Shown in pieces: positions 20,861-28,991 of a stretch of DNA of 64,000 bases. Source of the stretch: a virus. Each line of letters begins with the position of its first letter. Position 1 is the first letter of the stretch. The position numbers and the translations under genes were made by a program. The notes below the pieces were generated by a model. That model saw only the letters and a program-made list of their open reading frames with translations. It was not told the DNA's origin and did not search any database. The stretch spans positions 124,001 through 188,000 of the IMG/VR virus record IMGVR_UViG_3300037258_000590. One strand, given 5' to 3'.

Positions 20861-20868
20861 CGAATGCA

Positions 20869-20982
20869 ATGGACGATAACCGCACAGACAGCCCCGGCCA
20901 AGGTTCCCGCCGGCCCGCGCTGGACACGTACGCCGACAGGGTGGCCGCCGCGGAAACCGTCATAGCCAATAACGGCTGGTAA
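20869..20982 (+). CDS. 37-aa small protein
   Basis: Encodes MDDNRTDSPGQGSRRPALDT then YADRVAAAETVIANNGW. Short and polar, but behind a complete leader with a correctly spaced ribosome-binding site. Confidence 0.6.
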   Translation: MDDNRTDSPGQGSRRPALDTYADRVAAAETVIANNGW

Positions 20983-21024
20983 TCGCCGGAAGATGCCGGA
21001 TAACACAGAGCAGGAGCTGTACCA

Positions 21025-21426
21025 ATGATCACCCGCGATGACGCGCTGACCGCCGGGGAATTCCACGAGGAGCACGAGCCGGCCGGCAAGGTCTACGCCT
21101 GGCGGCGTAACGGCCAGACGCAGATCACGATGACCCGCCCGGACGATTTCCGCGTACCGGTCACGTACGGCCTGCGATCTCACCACCAGATCACGCCGGA
21201 CAACGCGCACCGCTTCCACCGCGCGGACCAGTGCCTGACGCTACGCGTCCGCGTAGCCATCCCGGACGGCGGCGGCGAATGGTACGGGATCGTGATCGAA
21301 GAATTGCTGGCAGACAACGCCGGCTACGGCGTCACGCGCGTGCACGTAACCACACGCGGAGCATCGCGCTACCGCGTCGGCTCACAGGTCGACGTCCCGA
21401 CCAAGCGACTGACCTACCTGCAGTAA
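21025..21426 (+). CDS. Hypothetical protein
   Basis: 133 aa; CAGGAG upstream. EEHEPAGKVYAWRRNGQTQI and WYGIVIEELLADNAGYGVTR show alternating beta strands; ends VPTKRLTYLQ. Not recognised. Confidence 0.7.
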   Translation: MITRDDALTAGEFHEEHEPAGKVYAWRRNGQTQITMTRPDDFRVPVTYGLRSHHQITPDNAHRFHRADQCLTLRVRVAIPDGGGEWYGIVIEELLADNAGYGVTRVHVTTRGASRYRVGSQVDVPTKRLTYLQ

Positions 21427-21527
21427 GGCGAAACGTTCCCACTGGTCGGAGGTTGCTCCGGCCGGAGGGGGCGTCCACGGGCGCTGACCTTCCCGTGCCG
21501 ATGATGCCAGGTCAACCAGATGAGGAG
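21427..21527 (+). promoter_or_regulatory. Pseudoknot leader PK2
   Basis: Hairpin 1 CTGGTCGGAG/CTCCGGCCGG (two G-U pairs), hairpin 2 CACGGG/CCCGTG, loop TGACCT pairing AGGTCA, then TGAGGAG. Confidence 0.85.
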
Positions 21528-21536
21528 ACACCAGCC

Positions 21537-21773
21537 ATGCGCGGATTCATGTTCCCGGCCACGGCCGCCATCCTGCTGCGCGAGCGGACGTGGATGCCCG
21601 ACGTGGCGATCGCCAGCTGGCTCCGCAACTACGGCAAGTCGGGAGAGCGGTTCTTCATCCAGACCACGCGGCCCGGCAACGATCACTACCTGGTCCAGCC
21701 GGCTCCAGGCGGGTTCTGCATCGTGCCGTGCCGGATGGCCCCGGGCACGCCGGCCGGGTACGTCCTGGCCTGA
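21537..21773 (+). CDS. Hypothetical protein
   Basis: 78 aa from ATG 21537, ten bases after GAGGAG. MRGFMFPATAAILLRERTWM, a helical start, then SGERFFIQTTRPGNDHYLVQ. Not recognised. Confidence 0.65.
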   Translation: MRGFMFPATAAILLRERTWMPDVAIASWLRNYGKSGERFFIQTTRPGNDHYLVQPAPGGFCIVPCRMAPGTPAGYVLA

Positions 21774-21783
21774 CTGTCCGCCA

Positions 21784-21882
21784 GGCGAAACGTTCCGACC
21801 AGTGGGAGATTCCGGCCGGCCGGAACATCCGCGGGCAATGACCTCCCCGCGCTGACGATGCCAGGTCACGAAAGCTCAGGAG
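21784..21882 (+). promoter_or_regulatory. Pseudoknot leader PK3
   Basis: Core in the opposite form (CCGACCAGTGGGAG). Hairpin 1 GTTCCGACC/GGCCGGAAC, hairpin 2 CGCGGG/CCCGCG, loop TGACCT pairing AGGTCA. Confidence 0.85.
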
Positions 21883-21888
21883 ACAGAC

Positions 21889-22410
21889 ATGCCCGCATAC
21901 GACGACAACCCGGCCGTGACCGGGGATTACGTCTGGATCACGGCTGACGGCACGGCCGGGCGGCGTTCCCGCGCGGCGCAGGTCAACGCCGCCAAGCGCG
22001 CCTACGAACGCAGCCACGGCGTGACGCTGACGCTGCTTGCCAGGAGCTACAGCGAAACGTACGGCTTCTTGCACCGGTCAGCGTTCCGGTACGAGATCGG
22101 CCGGCCCGGCCAGTCTTTCACGATCACGTACATGTCCGTGCGATGCGAGGTATGGGACACCGAGCCGGGCACGTACCCGACCATGGCCGCAGCGCAAGCG
22201 CACGTACGGTCAGCGTTCCGAACCCTGTCATCATACTGCCGGGTACGGATCCACGCGCCGGCCGGCCGGCAGAGCCAGGTCGGCTCGCGTACCGGTCTCG
22301 GCCCCTGGTACTTCGAGCCGTGCCCGGCGGGCGGGCGCGTGACCCTGCGCTTCCCGGGATTCCCGCCCGTTACCTGCGCCGGCCCCTCCATCACCGCTAT
22401 CGACGCGTAA
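21889..22410 (+). CDS. Hypothetical protein
   Basis: 173 aa. Starts MPAYDDNPAVTGDYVWITAD; RSRAAQVNAAKRAYERSHGV is a helix; the rest is beta-rich with LGPWYFEPCPAGGRVTLRFP. A truncated duplicate of its start lies at 20364. Behind PK3. Not recognised. Confidence 0.7.
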   Translation: MPAYDDNPAVTGDYVWITADGTAGRRSRAAQVNAAKRAYERSHGVTLTLLARSYSETYGFLHRSAFRYEIGRPGQSFTITYMSVRCEVWDTEPGTYPTMAAAQAHVRSAFRTLSSYCRVRIHAPAGRQSQVGSRTGLGPWYFEPCPAGGRVTLRFPGFPPVTCAGPSITAIDA

Positions 22411-22509
22411 GGCGAAACGTTCCGGCCTGCCGGTTCTTCCCGCCGGCCGGAACGTCTGTGAGAGCTGACCTCCTCACACTGACGATGCCAGGTCACCAGA
22501 GATCAGGAG
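22411..22509 (+). promoter_or_regulatory. Pseudoknot leader PK4
   Basis: Hairpin 1 has a perfect 11-bp outer stem ACGTTCCGGCC/GGCCGGAACGT; hairpin 2 is GTGAG/CTCAC, a different sequence from other copies but still paired; loop TGACCT pairs AGGTCA. Confidence 0.88.
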
Positions 22510-22514
22510 ACACC

Positions 22515-22685
22515 ATGCCGAACGCCACCAGTGACCCGCGCGCCGTCGCCCGGTTCGCGACCATGCGCCGCATCCAGGCGGCTGACGCGCCGGCCCGGTA
22601 CACGCGCAGCCGTCGCCTGGCGGCCATGGGGAAGGGTTACCACGGACCGCTGACCCGCGCGGAGCTAGCCCGTCGAACGGCGTAA
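22515..22685 (+). CDS. 56-aa basic protein
   Basis: MPNATSDPRAVARFATMRRI followed by basic helices and GYHGPLTRAELARRTA. Small nucleic-acid-binding character, not recognised. Behind PK4. Confidence 0.6.
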   Translation: MPNATSDPRAVARFATMRRIQAADAPARYTRSRRLAAMGKGYHGPLTRAELARRTA

Positions 22686-22687
22686 CA

Positions 22688-22784
22688 GGCGAAACGTCCC
22701 ACTGATCGGAGGTTACTCCGGCCAGCCGGGACGTCCGCGGGCGCTGAGCACCCCGTACCGAAGAAGATGCCGGATCACCGGAGG
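22688..22784 (+). promoter_or_regulatory. Pseudoknot leader PK5 (degenerate loop)
   Basis: Hairpin 1 ACGTCCC/GGGACGT with inner CTGATCGGAG/CTCCGGCCAG is intact. Hairpin 2 stem is present, but loop TGAGCAC no longer matches GGATCA. RBS GGAGG. Confidence 0.65.
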
Positions 22785-22789
22785 TACAC

Positions 22790-23035
22790 GTGAAAATCCA
22801 GCAAGCCCACTACGACCACATGGTCACGGAGATAAATACAGCTGTAACCAGGATCGGGCCAGATAGGGTGGCCAGCTTCAAGACGCATGTATCGCCGAAA
22901 CGATACCGGTGGGACCTGCTGCGCGCCGCCAACCTCATCCCGTACGTGTGCAGCACGCTCTACCCGTACATGAAGGACGAGCACATAGACACCGCGCTGC
23001 GCCACATCGTAGCCGACCCGTCAAACAAGCTTTAG
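22790..23035 (+). CDS. Hypothetical small helical protein
   Basis: 81 aa from GTG 22790. MKIQQAHYDHMVTEINTAVT and YRWDLLRAANLIPYVCSTLY resemble small conserved actinophage proteins with a Y-D-H-M/L start that I recall, function unknown. Confidence 0.65.
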   Translation: MKIQQAHYDHMVTEINTAVTRIGPDRVASFKTHVSPKRYRWDLLRAANLIPYVCSTLYPYMKDEHIDTALRHIVADPSNKL

Positions 23036-23146
23036 GCGAAACGTCCGTTCCGCGCCTAGGCGAAACGTTCCGATCCTCCCACCGGTCGGAACGTCTACGG
23101 GAGCTGACCTACCCGCACTGAAGATGCCAGGTCACCAGATGAGGAG
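23035..23146 (+). promoter_or_regulatory. Pseudoknot leader PK6 with duplicated head
   Basis: GGCGAAACGTCCGTTCC is directly followed by a second GGCGAAACGTTCC, so the first 24 bp are repeated. Hairpin 2 CGGG/CCCG, loop TGACCT pairs AGGTCA, then GAGGAG. Confidence 0.75.
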
Positions 23147-23152
23147 ACGGCT

Positions 23153-23737
23153 ATGAGTGATCGTGAATGGATACCGGCGGCAGACGTCCAGGTCGGCGAC
23201 CAGCTGGCCCACAAGCTGTCGAACACACCGTGGACCTACACGCCGGTTACAGGCTGGTCGGACAAGGTTCTCCACCTCGGGGGCAGCCTCGGGAACGTCA
23301 CGCAGCGCCGGTTCACCGTATCCGGGGCGCCGTGGTGGGTCACCTCAGATGCGGCCAGTCTCTGGCATTCGCTGGACGGGCAAGCACTGGTCCTGAACCT
23401 GGGCAAATACCCCGAGCCTGAACCAATGCCCGAGCCCGAGCCCGAGCCCGAGCCTGTCACGCGCATCGTCCTGGGCGATGACTACTACGGGTTCCGCATG
23501 CCGGTACCGTCCGGCTTCACCGATTACCTGCTGGCCAGCACCGACGATAAATGGGCAGTCCTGGAGTCCATCGGCATCACGCGGCGCGATGACGTCTCCC
23601 CGCTGGCCGCGTGGCGCGACGCGGTAGCCGATGAGACCGGGATTCCCCGCGCGCAGCTAGACCCGGCCCAGGGCGGCGTATTCGACATCGGGTTTACGCC
23701 CGCGTACGTCCGCAAATTCGTGTTCTTCCTGGCCTGA
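23153..23737 (+). CDS. Hypothetical protein with PEPEPE linker
   Basis: 194 aa. Residues 1-80 (WIPAADVQVGDQLAHKLSNT) resemble a small beta barrel; residues ~85-100 are a proline/glutamate repeat EPEPMPEPEPEPEPEP; the C-terminal ~90 residues (FTDYLLASTDDKWAVLESIG) are mixed. Not recognised. Confidence 0.65.
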   Translation: MSDREWIPAADVQVGDQLAHKLSNTPWTYTPVTGWSDKVLHLGGSLGNVTQRRFTVSGAPWWVTSDAASLWHSLDGQALVLNLGKYPEPEPMPEPEPEPEPVTRIVLGDDYYGFRMPVPSGFTDYLLASTDDKWAVLESIGITRRDDVSPLAAWRDAVADETGIPRAQLDPAQGGVFDIGFTPAYVRKFVFFLA

Positions 23738-23740
23738 CCC

Positions 23741-23835
23741 GCAAAGACGTTTCCCGGCCCTTGATCCCCCGAAGCCGGCCGGGACGGCAACCCAGGGGGG
23801 CTAACACCACCCCGCTCAGGATCATGAGACAGGAG
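23741..23835 (+). promoter_or_regulatory. Diverged pseudoknot-type leader
   Basis: GACGTTTCCCGGCC and GGCCGGGACGGC form hairpin 1; GGGG/CCCC with loop GCTAACACC forms hairpin 2; GACAGGAG follows. The downstream loop partner is not conserved. Confidence 0.45.
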
Positions 23836-23844
23836 ACAGCAACC

Positions 23845-24417
23845 ATGATCAAGGTGCTAGTTCAGTCCGTCCCGGACGAAATTCCGGACGGCACGCGCTA
23901 CGAAGTCGCGGCCGGCCTGCCGGGAGACATGACCGGCTGGTTCCAGATCTCACACGCGGGCCTGGTGCTGGCCACGGGCGAGCACAACTACCACGATGAC
24001 AGCGACTTCTACGCAACCGTATGGGACGGCCAGGGGCCGCGCGAGATCACCTACGCCAGCACGCGCGGGTGGACCTATGCCAACAGTGCCACGGCAGACG
24101 CCACGCCGGAGGTACAGGCCGCCTACGGCGCGTGGCGCCAGGCCCGCGCGGGCGAGCGTCAGGCCGCAGCCACGGCAGCGGAGGCGGCCACGCCACGCGC
24201 CGGCAAGACAGTCCGGGTGGTCAGAGGCCGCAAGGTGCCCGTGGGCACTGTGGCGGAAGTCGTCTGGTACGGCGAGGGTAAGCGGTTCAGCCGCCATGCG
24301 CCAGTCCCGATGCGCGTTGGCCTGCTGACCGGCGACGAGCGCGTGTTTACTGATGCGGCCAACGTCGAAGTCGTGACGGCCGATGAGCCAGGCCACCCGA
24401 TGAGGAGACACCTGTGA
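23845..24417 (+). CDS. Hypothetical protein
   Basis: 190 aa from ATG 23845. MIKVLVQSVPDEIPDGTRYE, then DSDFYATVWDGQGPREITYA, an alanine-rich helix, and a C-terminal SH3-like segment KTVRVVRGRKVPVGTVAEVV. The last part resembles KOW/SH3-like barrels. Coupled to the next gene by GTGA. Confidence 0.65.
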   Translation: MIKVLVQSVPDEIPDGTRYEVAAGLPGDMTGWFQISHAGLVLATGEHNYHDDSDFYATVWDGQGPREITYASTRGWTYANSATADATPEVQAAYGAWRQARAGERQAAATAAEAATPRAGKTVRVVRGRKVPVGTVAEVVWYGEGKRFSRHAPVPMRVGLLTGDERVFTDAANVEVVTADEPGHPMRRHL

Positions 24418-24755
24418 AAGTCATCAAAGAGATTGACCACGATCCCCGCACTGTTCGCGAGGTCCGTGTGTTCGTCCGTCAGTACATTTTCGTTGACGGT
24501 GTATCCAGCTACGACGTCCACCTGTCCGAGCTGCGGTACCGCAGCTCAGACGGTGAGCTGACCGACTGCCTGACACTGGACGACAGCTTTAGCCACGTGC
24601 CCGGAGACGCTGAAATAGAAGCCCTGCCGTACATCGCTCCCAGCGTACGGCGCGAGGCCCCCGGGGTGTTCTACATCCTGACCGGGCCTTACCGGAAAGG
24701 CCCGTACGCAAACCGCAGGGAGGCTAACGCGGACATCAGGGCTGGCCGCTGGTAA
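24414..24755 (+). CDS. Hypothetical protein
   Basis: 113 aa, GTG start overlapping the previous stop. REVRVFVRQYIFVDGVSSYD and GVFYILTGPYRKGPYANRRE; mixed alpha/beta. Not recognised. Confidence 0.65.
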   Translation: MKVIKEIDHDPRTVREVRVFVRQYIFVDGVSSYDVHLSELRYRSSDGELTDCLTLDDSFSHVPGDAEIEALPYIAPSVRREAPGVFYILTGPYRKGPYANRREANADIRAGRW

Positions 24756-24779
24756 CCCCCTGCGCACTACCACTAGCCA

Positions 24780-24867
24780 GGCGAAACATTTCGATTCTCC
24801 CACTGGTCGGAACGTCCGCGAGAGCTAACCTGCCCGCGCCGATGATGCCAGGTCACGAGATAAGGAG
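24780..24867 (+). promoter_or_regulatory. Pseudoknot leader PK7 (short hairpin 1)
   Basis: GGCGAAACATTTCG, then the core CCCACTGGTCGGAACGTCC without the full hairpin 1; hairpin 2 begins CGCG and ends CGCG; loop ACCTG pairs CAGGT; RBS AAGGAG. Confidence 0.7.
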
Positions 24868-24876
24868 ACAGGTTCT

Positions 24877-25056
24877 GTGATCTACCAGGTCGGCCGGTTC
24901 ACCCGCGACCAGTTCACATCGGACGCCGCTTTCCACGCGGCGATCAGGTGCCAGATGATCAGTTGCCCCGAGCTGTACCCCGAGCTGGCAGAGGCCGCCG
25001 CCGAGACCGAGCGGCTGGCACCCAAGATCCGCAAGACCGGAAAGAAGACATCATGA
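24877..25056 (+). CDS. 59-aa small protein
   Basis: From GTG 24877. VIYQVGRFTRDQFTSDAAFH, then MISCPELYPELAEAAAETER and a basic tail. Coupled to the next ORF by ATGA. Behind PK7. Confidence 0.6.
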   Translation: MIYQVGRFTRDQFTSDAAFHAAIRCQMISCPELYPELAEAAAETERLAPKIRKTGKKTS

Positions 25057-25169
25057 ACCCCTACCTGGTCCGCGACGAGAACGGCGAGCCGGTCATGCGG
25101 TTGGTCGAACGTGACCGCTACGGCCGGTTCTGCCGACCTTACTACGCCTACATCTGGAAGACATCATGA
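25053..25169 (+). CDS. 38-aa small protein
   Basis: MNPYLVRDENGEPVMRLVER followed by DRYGRFCRPYYAYIWKTS. ATGA overlaps at both ends (preceding and following gene). Confidence 0.55.
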   Translation: MNPYLVRDENGEPVMRLVERDRYGRFCRPYYAYIWKTS

Positions 25170-26473
25170 GCGTCAGCCTTAGCGCGGCAGCATCGGTCCG
25201 GCAGCACGCGGAGCGCCTGGAGAAGGATATCCGCAACCAGGCCAAAACCGTAGCCTACGACCTGACCATGTGCGCCCAAGCCGTGTTACGCGTGCGATCA
25301 GCCGGTCAAGTAACCCAGGAAGAAGAGAAGGCTATGGAAGCTAGCAAACTGAGCGCCGCCTACACCAGCGGCCCGCCGCACCCGCTCGCCGCCCGGCCGC
25401 GCGAGTACACCGGCCCGATGGCCCCGGACCACAAGCTGGGCGGCATCTACGCCATCATGGACCGGCACGGCATGCTGCCGGACGGACCGGGCGGGATCGC
25501 CTGCCTGCGGTGCGCGAAGCCGCTCAACGCTGACGGCGGCCACCCCGCTGAGCTGTACGCCGGGACATACAACGGCCTGTGCTACCCGTGCACCTCGGCG
25601 CCGGCATTCGTGGCCCGCACGGCCGTCCTGGACGGCGCCCGGGAGGTGTCCTGGCCGCCGCACTGCCCGTCGTGGCGCCGGGACCGCGAGAAGCACATTG
25701 CCTATGAAGGCTGCCCGGCCTGCGACGGCCTAGGCATCACCCTGGGCACCCGGACCTACAGCAGCGGCGGCCGGTCATGCGAGCCGTGCCGGACCCGGTT
25801 CTGCGGCCACCCGGTACGCGCGGCGGCCAGCCGGTGGAACGAGCAGGCCATGCGGTCTTGCCAGGCCGCCTTCGACCAGGCCATCGACCAGGCCGCGGGC
25901 GTGCCAGCACGATGCACCAGGAAACGTCGCACCGAGCTGCGTGAGGCGTTCATCGGCCTCGCCGGGAACGGCCGCTCGCCGGAATGCGAAGCGCTGCGCC
26001 TGGCTCACCTGGCTGGCTACTGGCGCATCCGCGCGCTTATCCGCGCGCACTTCGAGGCGCGAGGCTGGAACCAGTGGTCAGATACCAGCAACGATGAGGC
26101 GTGGGCCAGGGCGTACTGCACCTGGCGCGGACTGGATTATGACGCGCTGGCCGCCGGCGAGCCCCAGCCCGGACCGCCTGAGCCCCAGCCCGAACCGCCT
26201 GGGCCGGAAAACCCGCAAGCCGGGCGGATCGCCGTGCTACGGGCCCTGACCTTCGAGCGGGCCGAGGAGTGGTGGCGTACCGGCCGGATCAGTACCGACG
26301 AGTGGGAGGCGTTCGGTTACGCCTGGCGGCGCGGCGCCGTCCGCTTCTCCGGCGTCGGCGCCGGTTTCGAGCACCCCGTCTCGCAAAAGGTGCGCGAGCT
26401 GGGCAACGCCATCATGGGCGGCAATGCACCAGGCACCTGCCCGTGCCCGGCGGGCGAGAACTGCACCCTGTGA
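25166..26473 (+). CDS. Multi-cysteine zinc-ribbon protein
   Basis: 435 aa, one of the largest in the array. N-terminal helix region, then three cysteine pairs: ACLRCAKPLN with GLCYPC, GCPACDGLG, and SCEPCRTRFCGH, likely two zinc ribbons. A proline-rich EPQPGPPEPQPEPPGPE linker precedes a helical C-terminus (FERAEEWWRTGRISTDEWEA), and the end is CPCPAGENC. Coupled by ATGA to the 38-aa gene. Probably nucleic-acid binding; not recognised. Confidence 0.7.
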   Translation: MSVSLSAAASVRQHAERLEKDIRNQAKTVAYDLTMCAQAVLRVRSAGQVTQEEEKAMEASKLSAAYTSGPPHPLAARPREYTGPMAPDHKLGGIYAIMDRHGMLPDGPGGIACLRCAKPLNADGGHPAELYAGTYNGLCYPCTSAPAFVARTAVLDGAREVSWPPHCPSWRRDREKHIAYEGCPACDGLGITLGTRTYSSGGRSCEPCRTRFCGHPVRAAASRWNEQAMRSCQAAFDQAIDQAAGVPARCTRKRRTELREAFIGLAGNGRSPECEALRLAHLAGYWRIRALIRAHFEARGWNQWSDTSNDEAWARAYCTWRGLDYDALAAGEPQPGPPEPQPEPPGPENPQAGRIAVLRALTFERAEEWWRTGRISTDEWEAFGYAWRRGAVRFSGVGAGFEHPVSQKVRELGNAIMGGNAPGTCPCPAGENCTL

Positions 26474-26514
26474 AGCGACCCAGCATCACCCCGTAACTAC
26501 CGAAAGGCCCTGAA

Positions 26515-26763
26515 ATGTCTGACCGGTCTGAGCTGGCTACTCCATCCGGGTACGCCGGCGTTGAATACACGGACGGTAAGGTGCACGCCATCGACCTGGA
26601 CACGCTGCACGGTGAGACGCCGGCGTACCCGCGCGGGATGCCGTTGTGGCGCGAACCCGTGGTGTGCGGGGCCGCTAGTGGCGTGTCCAGCGATGAGGGC
26701 GGTCCTGCCGCGTTGCACCGCAAGACGCTCACCTGCTGGATGTGCGTCTCCATCCTGGCCTGA
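26515..26763 (+). CDS. Hypothetical protein
   Basis: 82 aa; GAAAGG upstream. Contains SGYAGVEYTDGKVHAIDLDT and ends TCWMCVSILA with a CxxC. Not recognised. Confidence 0.6.
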   Translation: MSDRSELATPSGYAGVEYTDGKVHAIDLDTLHGETPAYPRGMPLWREPVVCGAASGVSSDEGGPAALHRKTLTCWMCVSILA

Positions 26764-26810
26764 GATCTTCCCACTGGTCGGAGCTTCCGGCCGGGCTGCT
26801 TACGACAGGA
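26764..26810 (+). repeat. Short leader
   Basis: CCCACTGGTCGGAGCTTCCGGCC core (hairpin 1 inner stem) followed by GACAGGA; no pseudoknot part. Confidence 0.5.
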
Positions 26811-26817
26811 AAACCAC

Positions 26818-27060
26818 ATGACTGAATTCATCAGCGGCTACCGGGACCGCGCGGGCATTGACTCACGCGCCAATTCCGCGCTACTGCGCATTGCCGCGAT
26901 CAGCGCGGACGTGTACGTGCCGGCCGCCGTGCGTCTCGCGCAGGTCGCGCAGGTCATGGCGGGCGAGCCGATCCTCACGGACCCGTGCCCGGCCGCACGC
27001 ACCGTACGCGCGGAGCTTGCCGGCCGCACCGCTCTGCAAGACAGAGGGCTGACCTCATGA
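26818..27060 (+). CDS. Hypothetical helical protein
   Basis: 80 aa. MTEFISGYRDRAGIDSRANS then a helix YVPAAVRLAQVAQVMAGEPI. Coupled by ATGA to an 18-aa ORF. Confidence 0.6.
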   Translation: MTEFISGYRDRAGIDSRANSALLRIAAISADVYVPAAVRLAQVAQVMAGEPILTDPCPAARTVRAELAGRTALQDRGLTS

Positions 27061-27113
27061 AACTACACGCGGTAATCGAGCAGCCGTCACTGACCGTGGA
27101 ACAGCAACAATGA
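27057..27113 (+). CDS. 18-aa coupled micro-ORF
   Basis: MKLHAVIEQPSLTVEQQQ. ATGA overlap with the preceding gene; its stop lies inside the ribosome-binding region of the next gene. Possibly only a coupling peptide. Confidence 0.4.
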   Translation: MKLHAVIEQPSLTVEQQQ

Positions 27114-27124
27114 CAGGAGATCCC

Positions 27125-27589
27125 GTGAACCAGCCCGTACCTCCGCGCAAGCGGACCCTTTCCGACCTGGAGATCAACCGGTACGCCATGTTCCTGCCGT
27201 ACCTGCCAGCCGAGGAAAACAACGACGCGGAAGCGATGCCGTGCATCGTGCTGGGCAGCGACGAGGACGGCAACGGCGGCGTGCAGGTGTACGCCTACTC
27301 CGAGAACGGCGTAGTCCGGATCAGCGTGCACACCTACTCAGCCGGACCAGACGAGAACGGGGACGGCCCGTGGGCTTACTACGACCAGGGGCATGAGCGC
27401 GTGATCCCGGTCGTCATCGACGTCTACGACGCAGTGCCTGTAGGGCAGGCGACAGCTGAGGTGAACCCGCTCGGGCAGCCGCTCTGGGTGCCGTCAGCCG
27501 GGCTGGCCTACGCGGGCGTGCCACTGGACCAGATCCCGGACGACGGCCAGCGTGCCGCCGTGGCGCGTCACCGCGAGGCGGACCTGTGA
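27125..27589 (+). CDS. Acidic protein with shared GLAYAGVPLDQIPDDG tail
   Basis: 154 aa from GTG 27125, five bases after ACAGGAG (an in-frame ATG at 27110 lies before it). Acidic beta-rich body MPCIVLGSDEDGNGGVQVYA and YAYSENGVVRISVHTYSAGP. The C-terminal ~25 residues LAYAGVPLDQIPDDGQRAAV are shared, almost base for base, with the gene at 51384. Confidence 0.7.
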   Translation: MNQPVPPRKRTLSDLEINRYAMFLPYLPAEENNDAEAMPCIVLGSDEDGNGGVQVYAYSENGVVRISVHTYSAGPDENGDGPWAYYDQGHERVIPVVIDVYDAVPVGQATAEVNPLGQPLWVPSAGLAYAGVPLDQIPDDGQRAAVARHREADL

Positions 27590-27780
27590 GCGGCAGGGAC
27601 AAGCTCAACGCCCAACCGGACGAGGACCCGGCACTGAACACGCGTATCGCAGAGCTGGAAGCCGAACAGCAGGCCGCGATCACGGCTGGCACGATCAGCG
27701 CATGGGAGCGGACGCCGGCATGCGCAGAACTGGACCGGCTGCGCGACGAGCGCGGCTACCGGCCGGGTACTGCCGGATAG
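27586..27780 (+). CDS. 64-aa helical protein
   Basis: GTG start overlapping the previous stop (GTGA). NTRIAELEAEQQAAITAGTI is a coiled-coil-like helix. Not recognised. Confidence 0.6.
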   Translation: MSGRDKLNAQPDEDPALNTRIAELEAEQQAAITAGTISAWERTPACAELDRLRDERGYRPGTAG

Positions 27781-27876
27781 GCGAAACGTCCAGCCGGCAG
27801 GAAACTTCCGGCTCGCAGGAACATCCATGAGAGCTGACCGTCTCACGGAGATGATGCCAGGTCACCACGACAGGAG
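27780..27876 (+). promoter_or_regulatory. Pseudoknot leader PK8
   Basis: Hairpin 1 around GCCGG-CAGGAAACTT-CCGGC; hairpin 2 TGAGA/TCTCA; loop TGACC pairs GGTCA; then GACAGGAG. Confidence 0.78.
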
Positions 27877-27881
27877 CTGAC

Positions 27882-28436
27882 ATGAGACTGCACACGAACC
27901 TGACCGCAGACAATATCCGGACATGCCTGGACCAGGCCAAGGCAGGCGACATACCCAGTGACATCGTGTTCGACGTATTCGGTGAAACCGGTTCCAGGTC
28001 GCATCCGCACGGCTTCGAGGTCCACCTGGCCAGCACGCAGAAGAACACGCGCGATGATGGCGTGACCCGTAGGACCAACCCCATGGCCAGGCACGACGGC
28101 CCGCGCTACGCCGCGAGCTACGACGAATGGGGCTGGTTCCTAGCCGAGCTGTTCGCGGCAGACCGGGCCGCCAAAGCAGGCCCGTACAAGAACGAAGACG
28201 ATTTCCACGTCAAGACCAGGCACGCCTATACGCCCATGGGCAGGGCCCAGCTGCCGCCGGACCACGCGGGCGACCTGGAGCCGGCCCGCGCCGAGCCGGA
28301 CACCGAGCCGGTCAGCGACGCGAGGCTGCCCGTCATCGAGCGGATCGATGCCGTACTGGCCGATTACCCGCCTGACCCGGTTGTGTTCGGATCCAGCCCA
28401 GCACACCTCTCGTTGCGTCCGCGGATGCCGGTATGA
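27882..28436 (+). CDS. Hypothetical protein
   Basis: 184 aa. N-terminal MRLHTNLTADNIRTCLDQAK and a helix-rich centre RYAASYDEWGWFLAELFAAD, a pattern I associate with small actinobacterial plasmid proteins; the C-terminus is acidic and proline-rich. Function unknown. Confidence 0.7.
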   Translation: MRLHTNLTADNIRTCLDQAKAGDIPSDIVFDVFGETGSRSHPHGFEVHLASTQKNTRDDGVTRRTNPMARHDGPRYAASYDEWGWFLAELFAADRAAKAGPYKNEDDFHVKTRHAYTPMGRAQLPPDHAGDLEPARAEPDTEPVSDARLPVIERIDAVLADYPPDPVVFGSSPAHLSLRPRMPV

Positions 28437-28489
28437 GATTACGGTCAGCCCGCGACAAAAGCACAGCAGTGAAAAAGGAAGAGACGATC

Positions 28490-28894
28490 ATGGTGATGAA
28501 CATCCAGGAAGAGGCAGCCAGTCTCAACGATGAACAGCTCGGGCGAGAGGTTGGCGCTATGGCGCTAGCTCGCGCCCTGGATACGCGAAAGGGATCGCGC
28601 GAGCGGGCGTTCCTTGACGAGATCCACCAGCGGCATCCCGAGCTGTGCCGGTGTCCGGCCCGGGAGCGGTCTCACTGGCTACACCAGCGGGTTAACGACC
28701 CGTACGGCACCAGCAACCGTCACCCGTTCTGGGAGACGGTCAGCTTCGAGCAGGTAGGCCCGTGGCGCATCTTCAAGCGGGATGCCGCCTGGTACGGCTA
28801 CGAGACCCGGCAGAACGCGTGGACGACCGCCCGGCCATCCCGCGATGACATCATCAAGCATGCCGCCGGGCCGCACGTTGATATCTGGGCCTGA
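28490..28894 (+). CDS. Hypothetical protein
   Basis: 134 aa from ATG 28490 (GGAAGAGACGATC upstream); the frame is open back to 28433, where an ATGA overlap with the previous gene would add 19 residues. EEAASLNDEQLGREVGAMAL, FLDEIHQRHPELCRCP and TVSFEQVGPWRIFKRDAAWY. Not recognised. Confidence 0.6.
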   Translation: MVMNIQEEAASLNDEQLGREVGAMALARALDTRKGSRERAFLDEIHQRHPELCRCPARERSHWLHQRVNDPYGTSNRHPFWETVSFEQVGPWRIFKRDAAWYGYETRQNAWTTARPSRDDIIKHAAGPHVDIWA

Positions 28895-28932
28895 CCGCTG
28901 ACCGACAGGCCGCGCAAGCGCGCCGCGGCGCT

Positions 28933-28983
28933 AGCGCAACGTTCTAACCGGTCGGAGCTTTTCCGGCCGCTCAACGACAGGAG
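28933..28983 (+). repeat. Short leader
   Basis: CGCAACGTTCTAACCGGTCGGAGC then TTTTCCGGCCGC and GACAGGAG: hairpin 1 inner stem CCGGTCGGA/TCCGGCCG, no pseudoknot part. Confidence 0.5.
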
Positions 28984-28991
28984 ACTGATGC